In this document: piece after piece, positions 36,885-45,934 of the stretch | How the letters are laid out: each line of letters opens with the position of its first letter | Numbering within the stretch: position 1 is the first letter of the stretch | Origin: Prevotella sp. oral taxon 299 str. F0039 | GTDB lineage: Bacteria > Bacteroidota > Bacteroidia > Bacteroidales > Bacteroidaceae | Length of the DNA: 64,000 bases | Direction of reading: 5' to 3' | Assembly: GCF_000163055.2 (NCBI RefSeq) | Contig: NC_022111.1 | Location: 1,706,420-1,770,419 of the forward strand | Position numbers and translations under genes: made by a program | Notes under the pieces: generated by a model | Database searches by the model: none | What the model was told of the DNA's origin: nothing | The model's input: only the letters and a program-made list of their open reading frames with translations

Positions 36885-38101
36885 TTAGCACATATTTAAA
36901 TTAAATCCCTTTGCTAAACCACCTTCGCCAGTCTCTTTATACAGAGAAGGAATGTCGTGTCCTGTTTGCTTCATTACCTCAACCACTCTGTCAAACGACA
37001 CTTGATGTTGACCATCAGAGAATGCCGAGTATAAGTTTGAGTCTAAAGCACGTGCTGCAGCAAAGGCATTTCGCTCGATACAAGGAATCTGAACCAAGCC
37101 ACATACAGGGTCACAGGTCATTCCTAAGTGGTGTCTAAGCCCATTTCGGCTGCGTATTCAATTTGAGCAGGACTGCCACCAAATAGCTGACATGCTGCTG
37201 CAGCAGCCATTGCGCATGCAACTCCCACCTCTCCTTGACATCCAACGTCTGCTCCTGAGATCGAAGCATTATGCTTTACGATGTTACCAAAGATGCCTGC
37301 TGTGGCTATTGCGTGAATAATTCGAGTGTCGCTAAAATGATGTGAGCGAGACATGTGATATAAAACGGCTGGCAATACGCCACAAGCACCGCATGTAGGA
37401 GCCGTTACAACGGTTCCACCTGCTGCGTTTTGTTCGCTCACAGCCAATGCATAAGCATACACTAAACCACGAGATTGAAGTGAAGGCTTAAAGCCTTTAG
37501 CTTTTACATGATATTTTGCTGCTTTACGAGCAAGGCGCAATGGACCAGGAAGAACACCCTCTGCATTGAGTCCTTCTTCAACTGCTTGTTGCATAACTTT
37601 CCATACTTCGCTTAAAAAATCCCAGAAATCGGGATCTTCGCATGTCTCTGCATATTCCCAATAACCTTTCCCATTGTCGTAACACCACCGCATAATGTCT
37701 TGTAAAGAATTCAAAGAGTAGGGGTCTTTGGAATTAAATACGTCTTCATTAGCCTTTCCTTCAGATAAAGCACCACCACCAACGCTATATACTATCCATT
37801 CTTCTGATCGCTTATCGCTTTCGTCTATTGCCACAAAACTCATGCCATTGGGGTGAAAAGGTAAGAAAACACTGGGCTTCCAAACAATAGTTACGGGTGC
37901 AACAGTGTTGAGAACGTCTTCAATTGCCACGTCTGTCATGTGTCCTTTACCTGTTGCTGCAAGGCTACCATATAAGGTAACTTCGAACGATTTGGCGTTA
38001 GGATACTTCTCAATGAACATCTGTGCTGCCTTTTGAGGTCCCATAGTGTGACTGCTTGAGGGACCTTTTCCTATTCTAAAGAGTTCTTTAAGTGATTTCA
38101 T
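36885..38101 (-). pseudogene. sdaA: L-serine ammonia-lyase (serine dehydratase), split by a frameshift
   Basis: Two minus-strand frames together make one ~402-residue iron-sulphur serine dehydratase, which converts L-serine to pyruvate and ammonia. The first (38101 to 37124) starts MKSLKELFRIGKGPSSSHTM and contains the APTCGACGVLPA cysteine motif, ending in AEMGLDTT and a stop. The second frame (to 36885) continues with [19 protein letters not shown], the family's next conserved segment. One missing base near 37128-37136 explains the break: restoring it reads GL[D/E]HHLGMTCDP. So the gene is either inactive or carries a sequencing error. It follows tcdA by 17 bp. Confidence 0.85.
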
Positions 38102-38118
38102 TCCTATGTAATTTTATT

Positions 38119-38907
38119 TTATGTCGAAAGGTTTTGTTCTGTTTCTTTTGTGCTTATGCGAAGCAAGTCTTTAACAACTTCGCCTCCAGCAATGATACCT
38201 GCAACTGCAGGAACAAAGGCATTACTCGCTGGGGTTACCTTTTTGTCGTGATGATTGCTCACAATGGTGTCGGCATTGTCGATCGATTGGCTTTCAATCT
38301 CAGCCTCTTCAAAGAATGGCTCCATTGGTTTTTCGTCGCTTGCAACTACTTTTAAATGCTTAATACCTATCTTACGAAGTTTTTTGCGAATAATCTTTGC
38401 AAGTGGATCCATCTTTGTTTTGGTGATATCACATACACAAAAGGCGGTTGGGTCTACTTTATTTGCTGCGCCCATGCACGATAATAAAGGCACGTTTAGA
38501 GTAGTACAACGTTTTATTAGCTCCATTTTTGCCGCCATAGTGTCGATGCAATCCACCACATAGTCGAACGAAGTTAAATCTATCTCATCTGCATTTTCAG
38601 GCAGATAGAACATCTGTCGGGCATCAACATCACAATTAGGGTTAATATCTTTAATGCGTTCTTTAGCTATATCTATCTTATTTTTGCCCAAAGTTGAATG
38701 TAAAGCGAATATTTGTCGGTTAAGATTTGTGAGGCAAACCACATCATCATCGAAGATAGAAAGATGTCCAACGCCACTTCGAGCGAGTACTTCTATAACG
38801 TAACCGCCAACTCCTCCGAGTCCAAATACTGCTACTTTAGATTGCTGTAGCTTTTCTATTCCCGAACGTTTAAATATCATTCGGGTTCTAGAGAACTGAT
38901 CTTGCAT
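38119..38907 (-). CDS. tcdA: tRNA threonylcarbamoyladenosine dehydratase
   Basis: A 262-residue ThiF/E1-like protein that cyclises the t6A base at position 37 of tRNAs to ct6A, using ATP. Family features: an N-terminal RTRMIF segment, the nucleotide-binding loop VFGLGGVGGYVIEVLARSGVG (20 residues or fewer quoted as GLGGVGG, residue ~30), DDDVVCLTNLNRQ, and VDCIDTMAAKMELI. The C-terminal half keeps the MGAANKVDPT motif with the family cysteine. It is first in a minus-strand pair with sdaA. Confidence 0.85.
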   Translation of the reverse strand: MQDQFSRTRMIFKRSGIEKLQQSKVAVFGLGGVGGYVIEVLARSGVGHLSIFDDDVVCLTNLNRQIFALHSTLGKNKIDIAKERIKDINPNCDVDARQMFYLPENADEIDLTSFDYVVDCIDTMAAKMELIKRCTTLNVPLLSCMGAANKVDPTAFCVCDITKTKMDPLAKIIRKKLRKIGIKHLKVVASDEKPMEPFFEEAEIESQSIDNADTIVSNHHDKKVTPASNAFVPAVAGIIAGGEVVKDLLRISTKETEQNLST

Positions 38908-38974
38908 TCTTTATCGTTTCTTTTTGTTTGTCAATATATCATAAAGTGAAAGAAAATAGAAATTTTCTTGCTAT

Positions 38975-40132
38975 TTATTGTACAATTGTTCGCTCTATAA
39001 TTTGGAAGCCACCAAGACCAGTGTCGGGTACTATGATAGCAGGATAGAACTGTATACAAACAGGCTTGTCAATCTTTATATCTTTATTTAGATTGGTTAA
39101 TGCTCCTGTGTCTTGATTGATTTTGAACACTTGAATAGTGTTATTGTCTTTCGAAGCACAAAGTAATAGCTCTCCGTTAGGTGTTATATTGAATTGACGA
39201 GGGTGTTTTTCGGTTGCTTGGAAGCCCACTTCAGTGAGCAATCCTGTTGCTTTATTTACCTTAAATATGGTTATTCCGTCATTTTTAAGACGATTACTTA
39301 CATATAAAAAATTGCCATTTGGAGTGGTGTGTATGTCTGCTCCTCCTCTTGCATTGTACTTATCGGTAGTTATTGTCTGCTTTTGGGTAAGTTTTCCTTT
39401 ATTATAATTAAATACAGTTACTTCGCCACTTAGTTCGCTCATTACGTAAAGAAACCTACTATCGCCACTAAATATGAAGTGACGAACACCCGATCCCTTA
39501 GGCAATTGAGCTGCAATACCAACATATTTTAATTTAGTTGGTGTTATAAAGTCATAGCGAAGCAAAGCATCTCCCGTAAAATCTGAAACCAAAACACCAT
39601 TACCATCAGGTGTAAAACGAACGCAATGGAAGTGACCTTTTTCTTGTCTTTCTTTATCAAAACCTTGTTGTGCACCGCTAAATAGCTGTGTCATATTATT
39701 CAATTCGCCTGCGTCATTTAGTGGAAAAACACTCATAGAACCGCCAGAATAGTTGGCTGTTACAACCATGTTGCCGTTAGTATCTACAAAACAAGGGTCT
39801 TCTCCTTTTGTAAGAGCGTTATTAATAAAGCGCATCTTGCCATTTTCGGTATTAAATGATATTGTAGATAGAGATGCATTCTTATCGTTTGTTTCATTAA
39901 CTGCATAGATCATACTTCCGTCCAGCGATAGCGTTAGATAAGAAGGATTAGTTATCTCGATTGTATCTAAAGCCGTAACGTCGCCTGTGCGTTGGTTCAC
40001 TTCAAAAGAATAGATACCCTTTGAAGAACCATTTGTGTAGGTTCCCACCAATAATTTGATATTATCCTGAGCCATTAAAGATAATGATGAGCATGCAAAA
40101 ATAGCACATGCAAGAAATGATTTGTAGTTCAT
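38975..40132 (-). CDS. Lactonase-family (6-phosphogluconolactonase-like) seven-bladed propeller protein, exported
   Basis: A 385-residue protein of the YbhE/Pgl lactonase family, which hydrolyses 6-phosphogluconolactone or related lactones in known members. It has a predicted signal peptide (MNYKSFLACAIFACS ... LMAQ), unlike cytoplasmic Pgl, so its substrate may be different. Propeller features include LLVGTYTNGSSKGIYSFE, GSGVRHFIFS and HPRQFNITPNGELLLCAS. The start is ATG 40132; a longer frame from a TTG at 40165 overlaps the -7 promoter element and is rejected. It is transcribed divergently from uraA. Confidence 0.82.
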   Translation of the reverse strand: MNYKSFLACAIFACSSLSLMAQDNIKLLVGTYTNGSSKGIYSFEVNQRTGDVTALDTIEITNPSYLTLSLDGSMIYAVNETNDKNASLSTISFNTENGKMRFINNALTKGEDPCFVDTNGNMVVTANYSGGSMSVFPLNDAGELNNMTQLFSGAQQGFDKERQEKGHFHCVRFTPDGNGVLVSDFTGDALLRYDFITPTKLKYVGIAAQLPKGSGVRHFIFSGDSRFLYVMSELSGEVTVFNYNKGKLTQKQTITTDKYNARGGADIHTTPNGNFLYVSNRLKNDGITIFKVNKATGLLTEVGFQATEKHPRQFNITPNGELLLCASKDNNTIQVFKINQDTGALTNLNKDIKIDKPVCIQFYPAIIVPDTGLGGFQIIERTIVQ

Positions 40133-40162
40133 AAATGTTAATTTGTCTGTTTTATAATTCTT

Positions 40163-40193
40163 CAAAGATAATCAAAAACACATGTTTACGCAA
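40163..40193 (-). promoter_or_regulatory. Bacteroidota-type promoter of the lactonase gene
   Basis: On the minus strand: TTG (40191-40193) and TATCTTTG (40163-40170), spacer 20 bases. This fixes the start codon at 40132. Confidence 0.7.
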
Positions 40194-40233
40194 TTATTTA
40201 TATGCATTTATAACACTATTCATTAATAATTAG

Positions 40234-40241
40234 TAAATTTG
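40234..40241 (+). promoter_or_regulatory. -7 promoter element immediately before uraA
   Basis: TAAATTTG at 40234-40241 ends eight bases before the ATG at 40250, so the transcript would be leaderless or nearly so. The upstream -33 element is weak. Confidence 0.5.
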
Positions 40242-40249
40242 CAGACAAT

Positions 40250-41476
40250 ATGAACACAGATAACTTAAACTTAACACGAAGAATTGTTGTAGGAGTACAA
40301 TTCCTCTTTGTAGCATTTGGAGCTACTGTTTTGGTTCCATTGCTTGTTGGTCTCGACCCAGCAACAGCGTTATTTACAGCAGGTATAGGCACTTTTATCT
40401 TTCATTTGGTTACGAAAGGTAAGGTGCCTATATTTTTAGGCAGTAGTTTTGCATTCATTGCGCCAATCATAGCGGCAACCAAAGAGTGGGGGTTAGCAGG
40501 TGCTTTGGCGGGAACAATGGGTGTTTCGCTTGTTTATTTCGTTATGAGTGCGTTGGTAAAGTGGCAAGGAAAGCATCTACTTAATCGTCTTTTCCCTCCC
40601 GTTGTCATTGGACCTGTGATTATTCTCATTGGTTTAACGCTCTCTAGTGCAGGTGTAAATATGGCAAAAACAAACTGGTTGCTTGCTGCTATATCGTTAG
40701 CGACAGCCGTTGTGGTGCTTACTTTTGGTAAAGGACTCATTAAATTGGTTCCTGTTGTATGTGGAATTATTGCGGGATATATCGTTGCAATTTTCCTAAA
40801 TGAGGTAGATTTCACTGCAGTAAACGAGGCTTCTTGGTTGGCATTGCCACCTTCTTTGGCTCATTTTCATTTGCCAGAGTTAAAATGGCAGGCTGTTCTT
40901 TTCATGATTCCTGTGGCTATTGCGCCTGTAATTGAGCATATTGGCGATGTGTATGTCGTTGGAGCTGTGGCTCAAAAAGACTTTGTTAAAGAGCCAGGTT
41001 TGCACAGAACGCTGCTTGGCGATGGTCTTGCTTGCTTGTTTGCGTCTATCTTTGGCGGTCCTCCTGTAACCACTTATTCAGAAGTAACGGGTGCAATGTC
41101 TATCACAAAGATAACAAGTCCTGCTGTAATTCGTATTTCTGCGCTCACCGCTATCGTGTTCTCTGTAATGGGAAAACTAAGTGCTTTGCTTCAGTCTATT
41201 CCACAAGCAGTACTCGGAGGCATTATGCTTCTACTCTTTGGAACCATTGCAAGCGTTGGAGTTCAGAACCTTATTCAACATAAAGTCGACCTTAATCAAA
41301 CTCGAAACGTCATTATTATCTCTGTAACTTTAACCATTGGAATTGGTGGTGCCGTACTAACTTGGGGCAATTTCACCATTAGTGGTATTGGTTTGTCGGC
41401 TCTTGTAGGCGTTATTCTTAACCTCATTCTACCACAAACAAAGATAGAAAAGATAGAAGAAGAGAAGGAAGCATAA
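40250..41476 (+). CDS. uraA: Uracil/xanthine permease (NCS2 family)
   Basis: A 408-residue inner-membrane transporter of the nucleobase-cation symporter 2 family, with about 12-14 membrane segments. Family motifs: VGVQFLFVAFGATVLVPLLVG near the N-terminus, GSSFAFIAPI, the QN-like/NCS2 stretch VIEHIGDVYVVG with the conserved glutamate, and FGGPPVTTYSEVTGAMS, which fits UraA-like uracil permeases. A promoter element directly precedes the ATG. The gene ends before a strong terminator and stands alone, divergent from the lactonase gene. Confidence 0.88.
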   Translation: MNTDNLNLTRRIVVGVQFLFVAFGATVLVPLLVGLDPATALFTAGIGTFIFHLVTKGKVPIFLGSSFAFIAPIIAATKEWGLAGALAGTMGVSLVYFVMSALVKWQGKHLLNRLFPPVVIGPVIILIGLTLSSAGVNMAKTNWLLAAISLATAVVVLTFGKGLIKLVPVVCGIIAGYIVAIFLNEVDFTAVNEASWLALPPSLAHFHLPELKWQAVLFMIPVAIAPVIEHIGDVYVVGAVAQKDFVKEPGLHRTLLGDGLACLFASIFGGPPVTTYSEVTGAMSITKITSPAVIRISALTAIVFSVMGKLSALLQSIPQAVLGGIMLLLFGTIASVGVQNLIQHKVDLNQTRNVIIISVTLTIGIGGAVLTWGNFTISGIGLSALVGVILNLILPQTKIEKIEEEKEA

Positions 41477-41497
41477 GCTTATTACTCCATAAAAATA

Positions 41498-41550
41498 AAG
41501 AAGGCAATGAACTTTTGCGATGTATGCAAATAGGTTCATTGCCTTTTTCT
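41498..41550 (+). terminator. Terminator after uraA
   Basis: Arms GGCAATGAAC (41503-41512) and GTTCATTGCC (41534-41543), extended by AAAGAA/TTTCTTT outside; T run follows. It could act from both sides between convergent genes. Confidence 0.8.
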
Positions 41551-41633
41551 TTGTGCTGTTTTGATCTCATCTCAATCGATTAGTTGTCTGTCTTTTTATC
41601 TTTTGAGATTTGATCTTATTGTCGTTACAACAT

Positions 41634-41721
41634 AAAAAGAGTGCTATTACACTTCAAAAGGATTGCTTTTTCCATGTAATAGCACAACTTTTAGATTGTA
41701 AAAACACTCTTTTTATTTTGT
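41634..41721. repeat. 22-base-unit intergenic repeat array, 4 units
   Basis: Units begin at 41634, 41656, 41678 and 41700: AAAAAGAGTGCTATT, AAAAGGATTGCTTTT, AATAGCACAACTTTT and AAAAACACTCTTTTT. It lies between the convergent uraA and aspA genes. Confidence 0.8.
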
Positions 41722-41763
41722 GTTTGCTATGCCGCTGATTTTCAATAGCAAACAAATTGTTCT

Positions 41764-43221
41764 TTAATGAATAAACTCGTGAGAATTAAGCATTTGCTTT
41801 GGATCGAGTGCTTCGTCGAGTTTTTCTTTAGTCATCAATCCCTTTTCAATCACAATGTCGTAAACAGATCGATTGGTTTCGAGTGCCTCTTTAGCCACCT
41901 TAGTGCTGTTTTTGTAGCCAATATAGGGGTTAAGAGCTGTAACAATACCGATACTATTGAGCACCATGTTCATACATTTGTCTACATTTACAGTGATTCC
42001 TGTAATACATTCCTCTGTAAGTGTGTCGATAGCGTTGGTCATCCAAGTTAAACTTTCAATCAAAGCTTCAGTAATTACAGGTTCCATTACGTTTAATTGA
42101 AGTTGTCCTGCTTCTGCAGCAAATGATATTGTTGTGTCGTTTCCAATCACTTTAAAGCACACTTGGTTGGTTACTTCTGGGATAACAGGATTCACCTTAC
42201 CTGGCATAATCGAAGAACCTGGAGCCTTAGGAGGTAGGTTTATTTCGTTTAATCCACAACGAGGACCTGATGAAAGTAAGCGGAAATCGTTACACATCTT
42301 TGACACTTTAACTGCTAAACGCTTCAAAGCAGACGAATAACTCACATAAGCTCCAGTGTCAGGAGTGGCTTCTACTAAGTCGGGAGCAAGCACAAAGGGT
42401 TCTCCCGTGAGCTTTGCTAGATTCTCGGTGCATAGCTTTGCAAATCCAGGAACAGCGTTCAAGCCAGTTCCAATGGCTGTTCCACCCATGTTAATCTCGT
42501 GCAATAGCTTAACGTTTCTATTTAGATTAAGAATCTCTTCCTCTATATTATTGGCATAAGCGTTAAACTCTTGACCGAAAGTCATAGGCACTGCATCTTG
42601 CAACTGTGTACGTCCCATCTTTAAAGCATCGGCATATTCTGCACCTTTCTCACGCAAAGCCTTAATCATCTTCATAACGCTTTCGATGAGTTTTTTATTC
42701 ATTCGAATGAAAGTTAATCGAATAGTGGTGGGGTAAACGTCGTTGGTTGACTGTCCACAGTTAACGTGGTCGTTGGGAGAAACATATTGGTATTCGCCCT
42801 TTCCGTGTCCTAATATTTCTAAAGCTCTATTGGCAATCACCTCGTTAGCATTCATATTGACAGATGTTCCTGCACCTCCTTGCATCATATCGATGGGGAA
42901 ATTGTCGTGCCATTTGCCTTCAATTATCTCTCGACAAGCTTGCGCAATGGCTCCAGAAATATTGTCTTCAATAACTCCGAGTGTGTGATTTGCTTCAATT
43001 GCGGCTAGTTTTACGTAAGCGATGGCAATGACATAATCGGGATAGTCACGCATTTTTTTACGAGAAATATGATAGTTGTTAATGCCGCGTTGCGTTTGAA
43101 CGCCATACAATGCGTCGCTTGGAACCTGAAGTTCTCCTAGAAGATCGGATTCAATTCTAAATTGTTCTTCTTTCATATCTATTGATTTTGAAGTCTTTTT
43201 ATCATCTGTTTGTGAGGACAT
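41764..43221 (-). CDS. aspA: Aspartate ammonia-lyase
   Basis: A 485-residue enzyme of the fumarase/aspartase superfamily that converts L-aspartate to fumarate and ammonia. Key motifs are present: RIESDLLGELQVPSDALYGVQTQR at the N-terminus (shorter parts: DALYGVQTQR), VSPNDHVNCGQSTNDVYPT, GTAIGTGLNA and the signature GSSIMPGKVNP with the catalytic serine. The N-terminus has a ~17-residue extension before the family start; ATG 43221 is used but a later ATG (MKEEQF) is possible. Monocistronic on the minus strand. Feeds fumarate respiration common in Prevotella. Confidence 0.9.
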   Translation of the reverse strand: MSSQTDDKKTSKSIDMKEEQFRIESDLLGELQVPSDALYGVQTQRGINNYHISRKKMRDYPDYVIAIAYVKLAAIEANHTLGVIEDNISGAIAQACREIIEGKWHDNFPIDMMQGGAGTSVNMNANEVIANRALEILGHGKGEYQYVSPNDHVNCGQSTNDVYPTTIRLTFIRMNKKLIESVMKMIKALREKGAEYADALKMGRTQLQDAVPMTFGQEFNAYANNIEEEILNLNRNVKLLHEINMGGTAIGTGLNAVPGFAKLCTENLAKLTGEPFVLAPDLVEATPDTGAYVSYSSALKRLAVKVSKMCNDFRLLSSGPRCGLNEINLPPKAPGSSIMPGKVNPVIPEVTNQVCFKVIGNDTTISFAAEAGQLQLNVMEPVITEALIESLTWMTNAIDTLTEECITGITVNVDKCMNMVLNSIGIVTALNPYIGYKNSTKVAKEALETNRSVYDIVIEKGLMTKEKLDEALDPKQMLNSHEFIH

Positions 43222-43306
43222 CTTTGTGGTATTAAGATGTGTTTTGATGTCGAAAGGCTCCTAATTATTGATGTTTTAAGTACAACAAATTTATAAAAAA
43301 AGACAG

Positions 43307-43430
43307 TTATAGCACAACAATAGCTTTAATAAGATGTATGATTTTACCATAACTTAACACACCAAACAGGTATAATAGCATTGCTCTTACCTGTTTGGTG
43401 TGCTTCTTTTACACTAAAGTTGTGCTATAA
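43307..43430. repeat. Nested inverted repeats around a 22-base unit
   Basis: Inner arms CACACCAAACAGGTA (43358-43372) and TACCTGTTTGGTGTG (43388-43402) pair perfectly around a 15-base loop holding AATAGCATTGCTCT. Outer arms TTATAGCACAAC (43307-43318) and GTTGTGCTATAA (43419-43430) pair as well. A 22-base unit begins at 43374; neighbouring units are degenerate. On the minus strand it lies after the 43439 gene, but no T run follows. Confidence 0.75.
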
Positions 43431-43438
43431 TAGCAACT

Positions 43439-44388
43439 TTATAGTTGTTTTATCTGCTTTAAAAGAGAAGAAAAGTTTTGATTAAGAAGTTGAGTTGTGG
43501 CTTTTAATTGACCCACAATTTGCGAGCGAGTCTCTAGCAAATCTTCTGTATAAACACCTTCACTTTTAAACAAAACCGATTTATTGGCTTCTTTTATGTC
43601 GTCTTCGAAAGTGAAAGTTAGCCATCTCTTTCGAATGTTTCTAAGCATGGTTGATTGCTGGCTGTTGGTGAATCTGGTCTCGTTGAGCATGTACCAAACG
43701 ATAGGAGGGAACTCATCTGAGTTCTTTTCTTCCCATATTGCCCGCAAATGGTTGCGTTTATGCTTTAGAATAAGTCGCTTTCCTTTAGGGCTAAGCGTTG
43801 CCCAACCAAGTCCAGCACCAATGACTCCGGCTCCAATTGCTACGCCTTTGTTCCAACCATCGTTACTAATACAAACGTCAGCAACGGCAGATAAGGCTCC
43901 AATAACAATAGACGCCACAGTTAGTTTGTTATCCCTTTTGCTATTCATGCCCCCTAATAATTCCTTTAATTGGTCGCATCTCTCGCCTTCGCAGTCAAGT
44001 TCTGCCACCAAAGCGTCGATCTCTACTAATGCATTTAGTACCTTCTGTTCAATCTTTTGCTGTGTAGCAAGATACAAAACGCTGTCTTTTATAATTGAAT
44101 GTTCGTCTCTTAGCTCTGTAAGTTGTTCTAACTCTTTATCCAAGTTCAAAGCATGTGCTAATAGAATATTTTGCTTTGTGAACTGAGTTTTCCACTTATG
44201 GTCGGAACAAGAATGCTATCGGAATTGAATTCGATAGGCTCTTCAACTATATTAGCATAAATAGGCGGCTCGCAATAGTCGCTTTCGTAAGTTATCAGCT
44301 TATAAGATTTACAGCTAGAAAGGCACACAACAAAGGTGATGGCATAGAAAATGTATGCCAAGAAAGATGTTGTTGAATGTTGTTTCAT
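43439..44388 (-). pseudogene. Lipoprotein of unknown function, apparently split by a frameshift
   Basis: A minus-strand frame from 44388 starts with a signal peptide and lipobox (LSSC) and runs ~67 residues to ...VPTISGK before a stop at 44158. The next frame, entered by adding one base in an A run near 44187-44191, continues TQFTKQNILLAHALNLDKELEQL and then ~220 residues to 43439, with a glycine-rich hydrophobic segment (GVAIGAGVIGAGLGWATL) and helical ends. The downstream frame has only a TTG start with no signal sequence, so one gene of ~316 residues with a one-base loss is more likely than two genes. It follows cvfB by 2 bp. Family unknown. Confidence 0.6.
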
Positions 44389-44390
44389 AA

Positions 44391-45227
44391 TTAATTGAGG
44401 TCTAATCCTTGTGGAGAAATGCTGATGAGTCGCTTTTTATACAAGTCGCCAACCGCTTTTTTGAATACCTTTTTGCTCACGCTAAAGCACTGATAAATAT
44501 CTTCTGCGTCGCTTTTATCCCATAAATCGCAATGTCCGTTGTGGTCTTTTAGATACTGAAGAAGCTCATCTGCGAAGTCAAGCGTTTGTTGTCTGCCTTG
44601 CAATTGCAAAGAAATATCCAGTTTTCCGTCCTGTCTTATGTTAGCAATATATCCTTTGATGTGTTCTCCGAGATACACTCTTTGGAACACTTGGTTAAGG
44701 AAAATAAGTCCTTGATATTCATTATTCACAATCACTTTATAGCCCAAATCGGTGCGTTGCCATAACAACAAATCTACTTCTTGTGCGGGTTGAAGGTGCG
44801 AAGTGTCGCTGTTGAGGTGCTTTTCTATCTTTGCAGAGGCAACGATACGATAGCTTTCCTCGTCGATATAGACGTAGACCATGTGCTTTTCGCCTATCTG
44901 CATGTGTCTTTTTTGCTCTCTAAAAGGACAGAAAAGATCTTTCATTAGTCCCCATTTTAAGAATGCTCCATACTCATTTACCCATGCAACCTCGAGTAAA
45001 GCGAATTCTCCTACCTTTACAAAGGGTTTCTCTGTGGTGGCAACAGGGCGTTCTTCTTGGTCGAGATAGATAAAAACATTGAGTTCATCGCCCACCTTTG
45101 TGCCCTCAGGAACATATCTTGCAGGAAGCAAAATCTCATCAGCATCGCCTCCATCTAAGTACAATCCAAAGTCAACTAACTTGGTAACCGTAAGCAAGTT
45201 GTATTCTCCGAGCTTAATTGTCTTCAT
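44391..45227 (-). CDS. CvfB-like S1-domain RNA-binding protein
   Basis: A 278-residue cytoplasmic protein. It has tandem S1-like OB folds (residues ~1-60 with [23 protein letters not shown], ~65-135 with [12 protein letters not shown], and a third near 175-220) and a C-terminal winged-helix-like region ([19 protein letters not shown]), the layout of CvfB/YitL. CvfB affects virulence gene expression in staphylococci; a role here is inferred only. The start is ATG 45227, preceded by a strong GAGGAGG ribosome-binding site inside the end of lolD; the open frame to 45275 is not part of the gene. It overlaps lolD by 14 bp. Confidence 0.82.
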   Translation of the reverse strand: MKTIKLGEYNLLTVTKLVDFGLYLDGGDADEILLPARYVPEGTKVGDELNVFIYLDQEERPVATTEKPFVKVGEFALLEVAWVNEYGAFLKWGLMKDLFCPFREQKRHMQIGEKHMVYVYIDEESYRIVASAKIEKHLNSDTSHLQPAQEVDLLLWQRTDLGYKVIVNNEYQGLIFLNQVFQRVYLGEHIKGYIANIRQDGKLDISLQLQGRQQTLDFADELLQYLKDHNGHCDLWDKSDAEDIYQCFSVSKKVFKKAVGDLYKKRLISISPQGLDLN

Positions 45228-45918
45228 CTTTCGCCTCCTCTTTAATGTTGTTGTTCGATGTAGTTTCTTGTTCAATGATTCCGTCTTTCAAGTGAATAGT
45301 ACGGTCGGTAATGCTTGCAAGCTCCTCATCATGAGTGACAATAACAAACGTTTGACCATATTTGTCCCTCAAATCGAAGAATAATTGGTGCAATTCTCGT
45401 TTGTTTTTAGAATCCAAACTACCGCTAGGCTCGTCTGCAAGAATAACTTCTGGGTTGTTAATCAATGCTCTTGCCACCGCAACTCGTTGCTTTTCGCCTC
45501 CCGAAAGCTCATTGGGCTTGTGGTGAGCTCTATCTTTTAACTGCATAAACTCGAGTAGTTCTTCAGCCTTTTGTTTTGCAACACTCTTCGAAACACCGCC
45601 GATAAAGGACGGAATCATAATGTTTTCAAGAGCTGTAAACTCTGGTAATAGCTGGTGAAACTGAAACACAAAGCCGATATGTTGATTTCTAAAGTCGCTT
45701 AATTTATTGTTCGAAAGCTTACTAATGTTGATGTCGTTGATTACAACTTCACCCTCATTAGGTTTGTCGAGTGTGCCTATTATCTGTAGAAGGGTAGTCT
45801 TTCCCGCTCCACTAGGACCCACAATGCTCACAATCTCGCCTTTCTTTATCTCAAGGTCGATACCCTTTAGCACTTCAAGTTGTCCGAAACTCTTGTGAAT
45901 ATTCTTTATTTCAATCAT
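45214..45918 (-). CDS. lolD: Lipoprotein-release ABC transporter ATPase
   Basis: A 234-residue ABC ATPase of the LolD/MacB type. Motifs: Walker [10 protein letters not shown] (residue ~34), Q-loop with [17 protein letters not shown], signature [12 protein letters not shown], Walker [10 protein letters not shown] and the H-loop THD. Sequence character fits LolD, which powers release of outer-membrane lipoproteins from the inner membrane. The tail after residue 222 is acidic and variable. No LolC/E gene is adjacent in the window. It lies between the antiporter gene (16 bp) and cvfB (14-bp overlap). Confidence 0.85.
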   Translation of the reverse strand: MIEIKNIHKSFGQLEVLKGIDLEIKKGEIVSIVGPSGAGKTTLLQIIGTLDKPNEGEVVINDINISKLSNNKLSDFRNQHIGFVFQFHQLLPEFTALENIMIPSFIGGVSKSVAKQKAEELLEFMQLKDRAHHKPNELSGGEKQRVAVARALINNPEVILADEPSGSLDSKNKRELHQLFFDLRDKYGQTFVIVTHDEELASITDRTIHLKDGIIEQETTSNNNIKEEAKDEDN

Positions 45919-45934
45919 AATAAATAATTACTTC

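Noticed and set aside
36885..37121. A separate 78-residue gene
   Set aside because: It is the C-terminal end of serine dehydratase in another frame.
40133..40165. Extended N-terminus of the lactonase
   Set aside because: The TTG start lies in the -7 promoter element; ATG 40132 gives a clean signal peptide.
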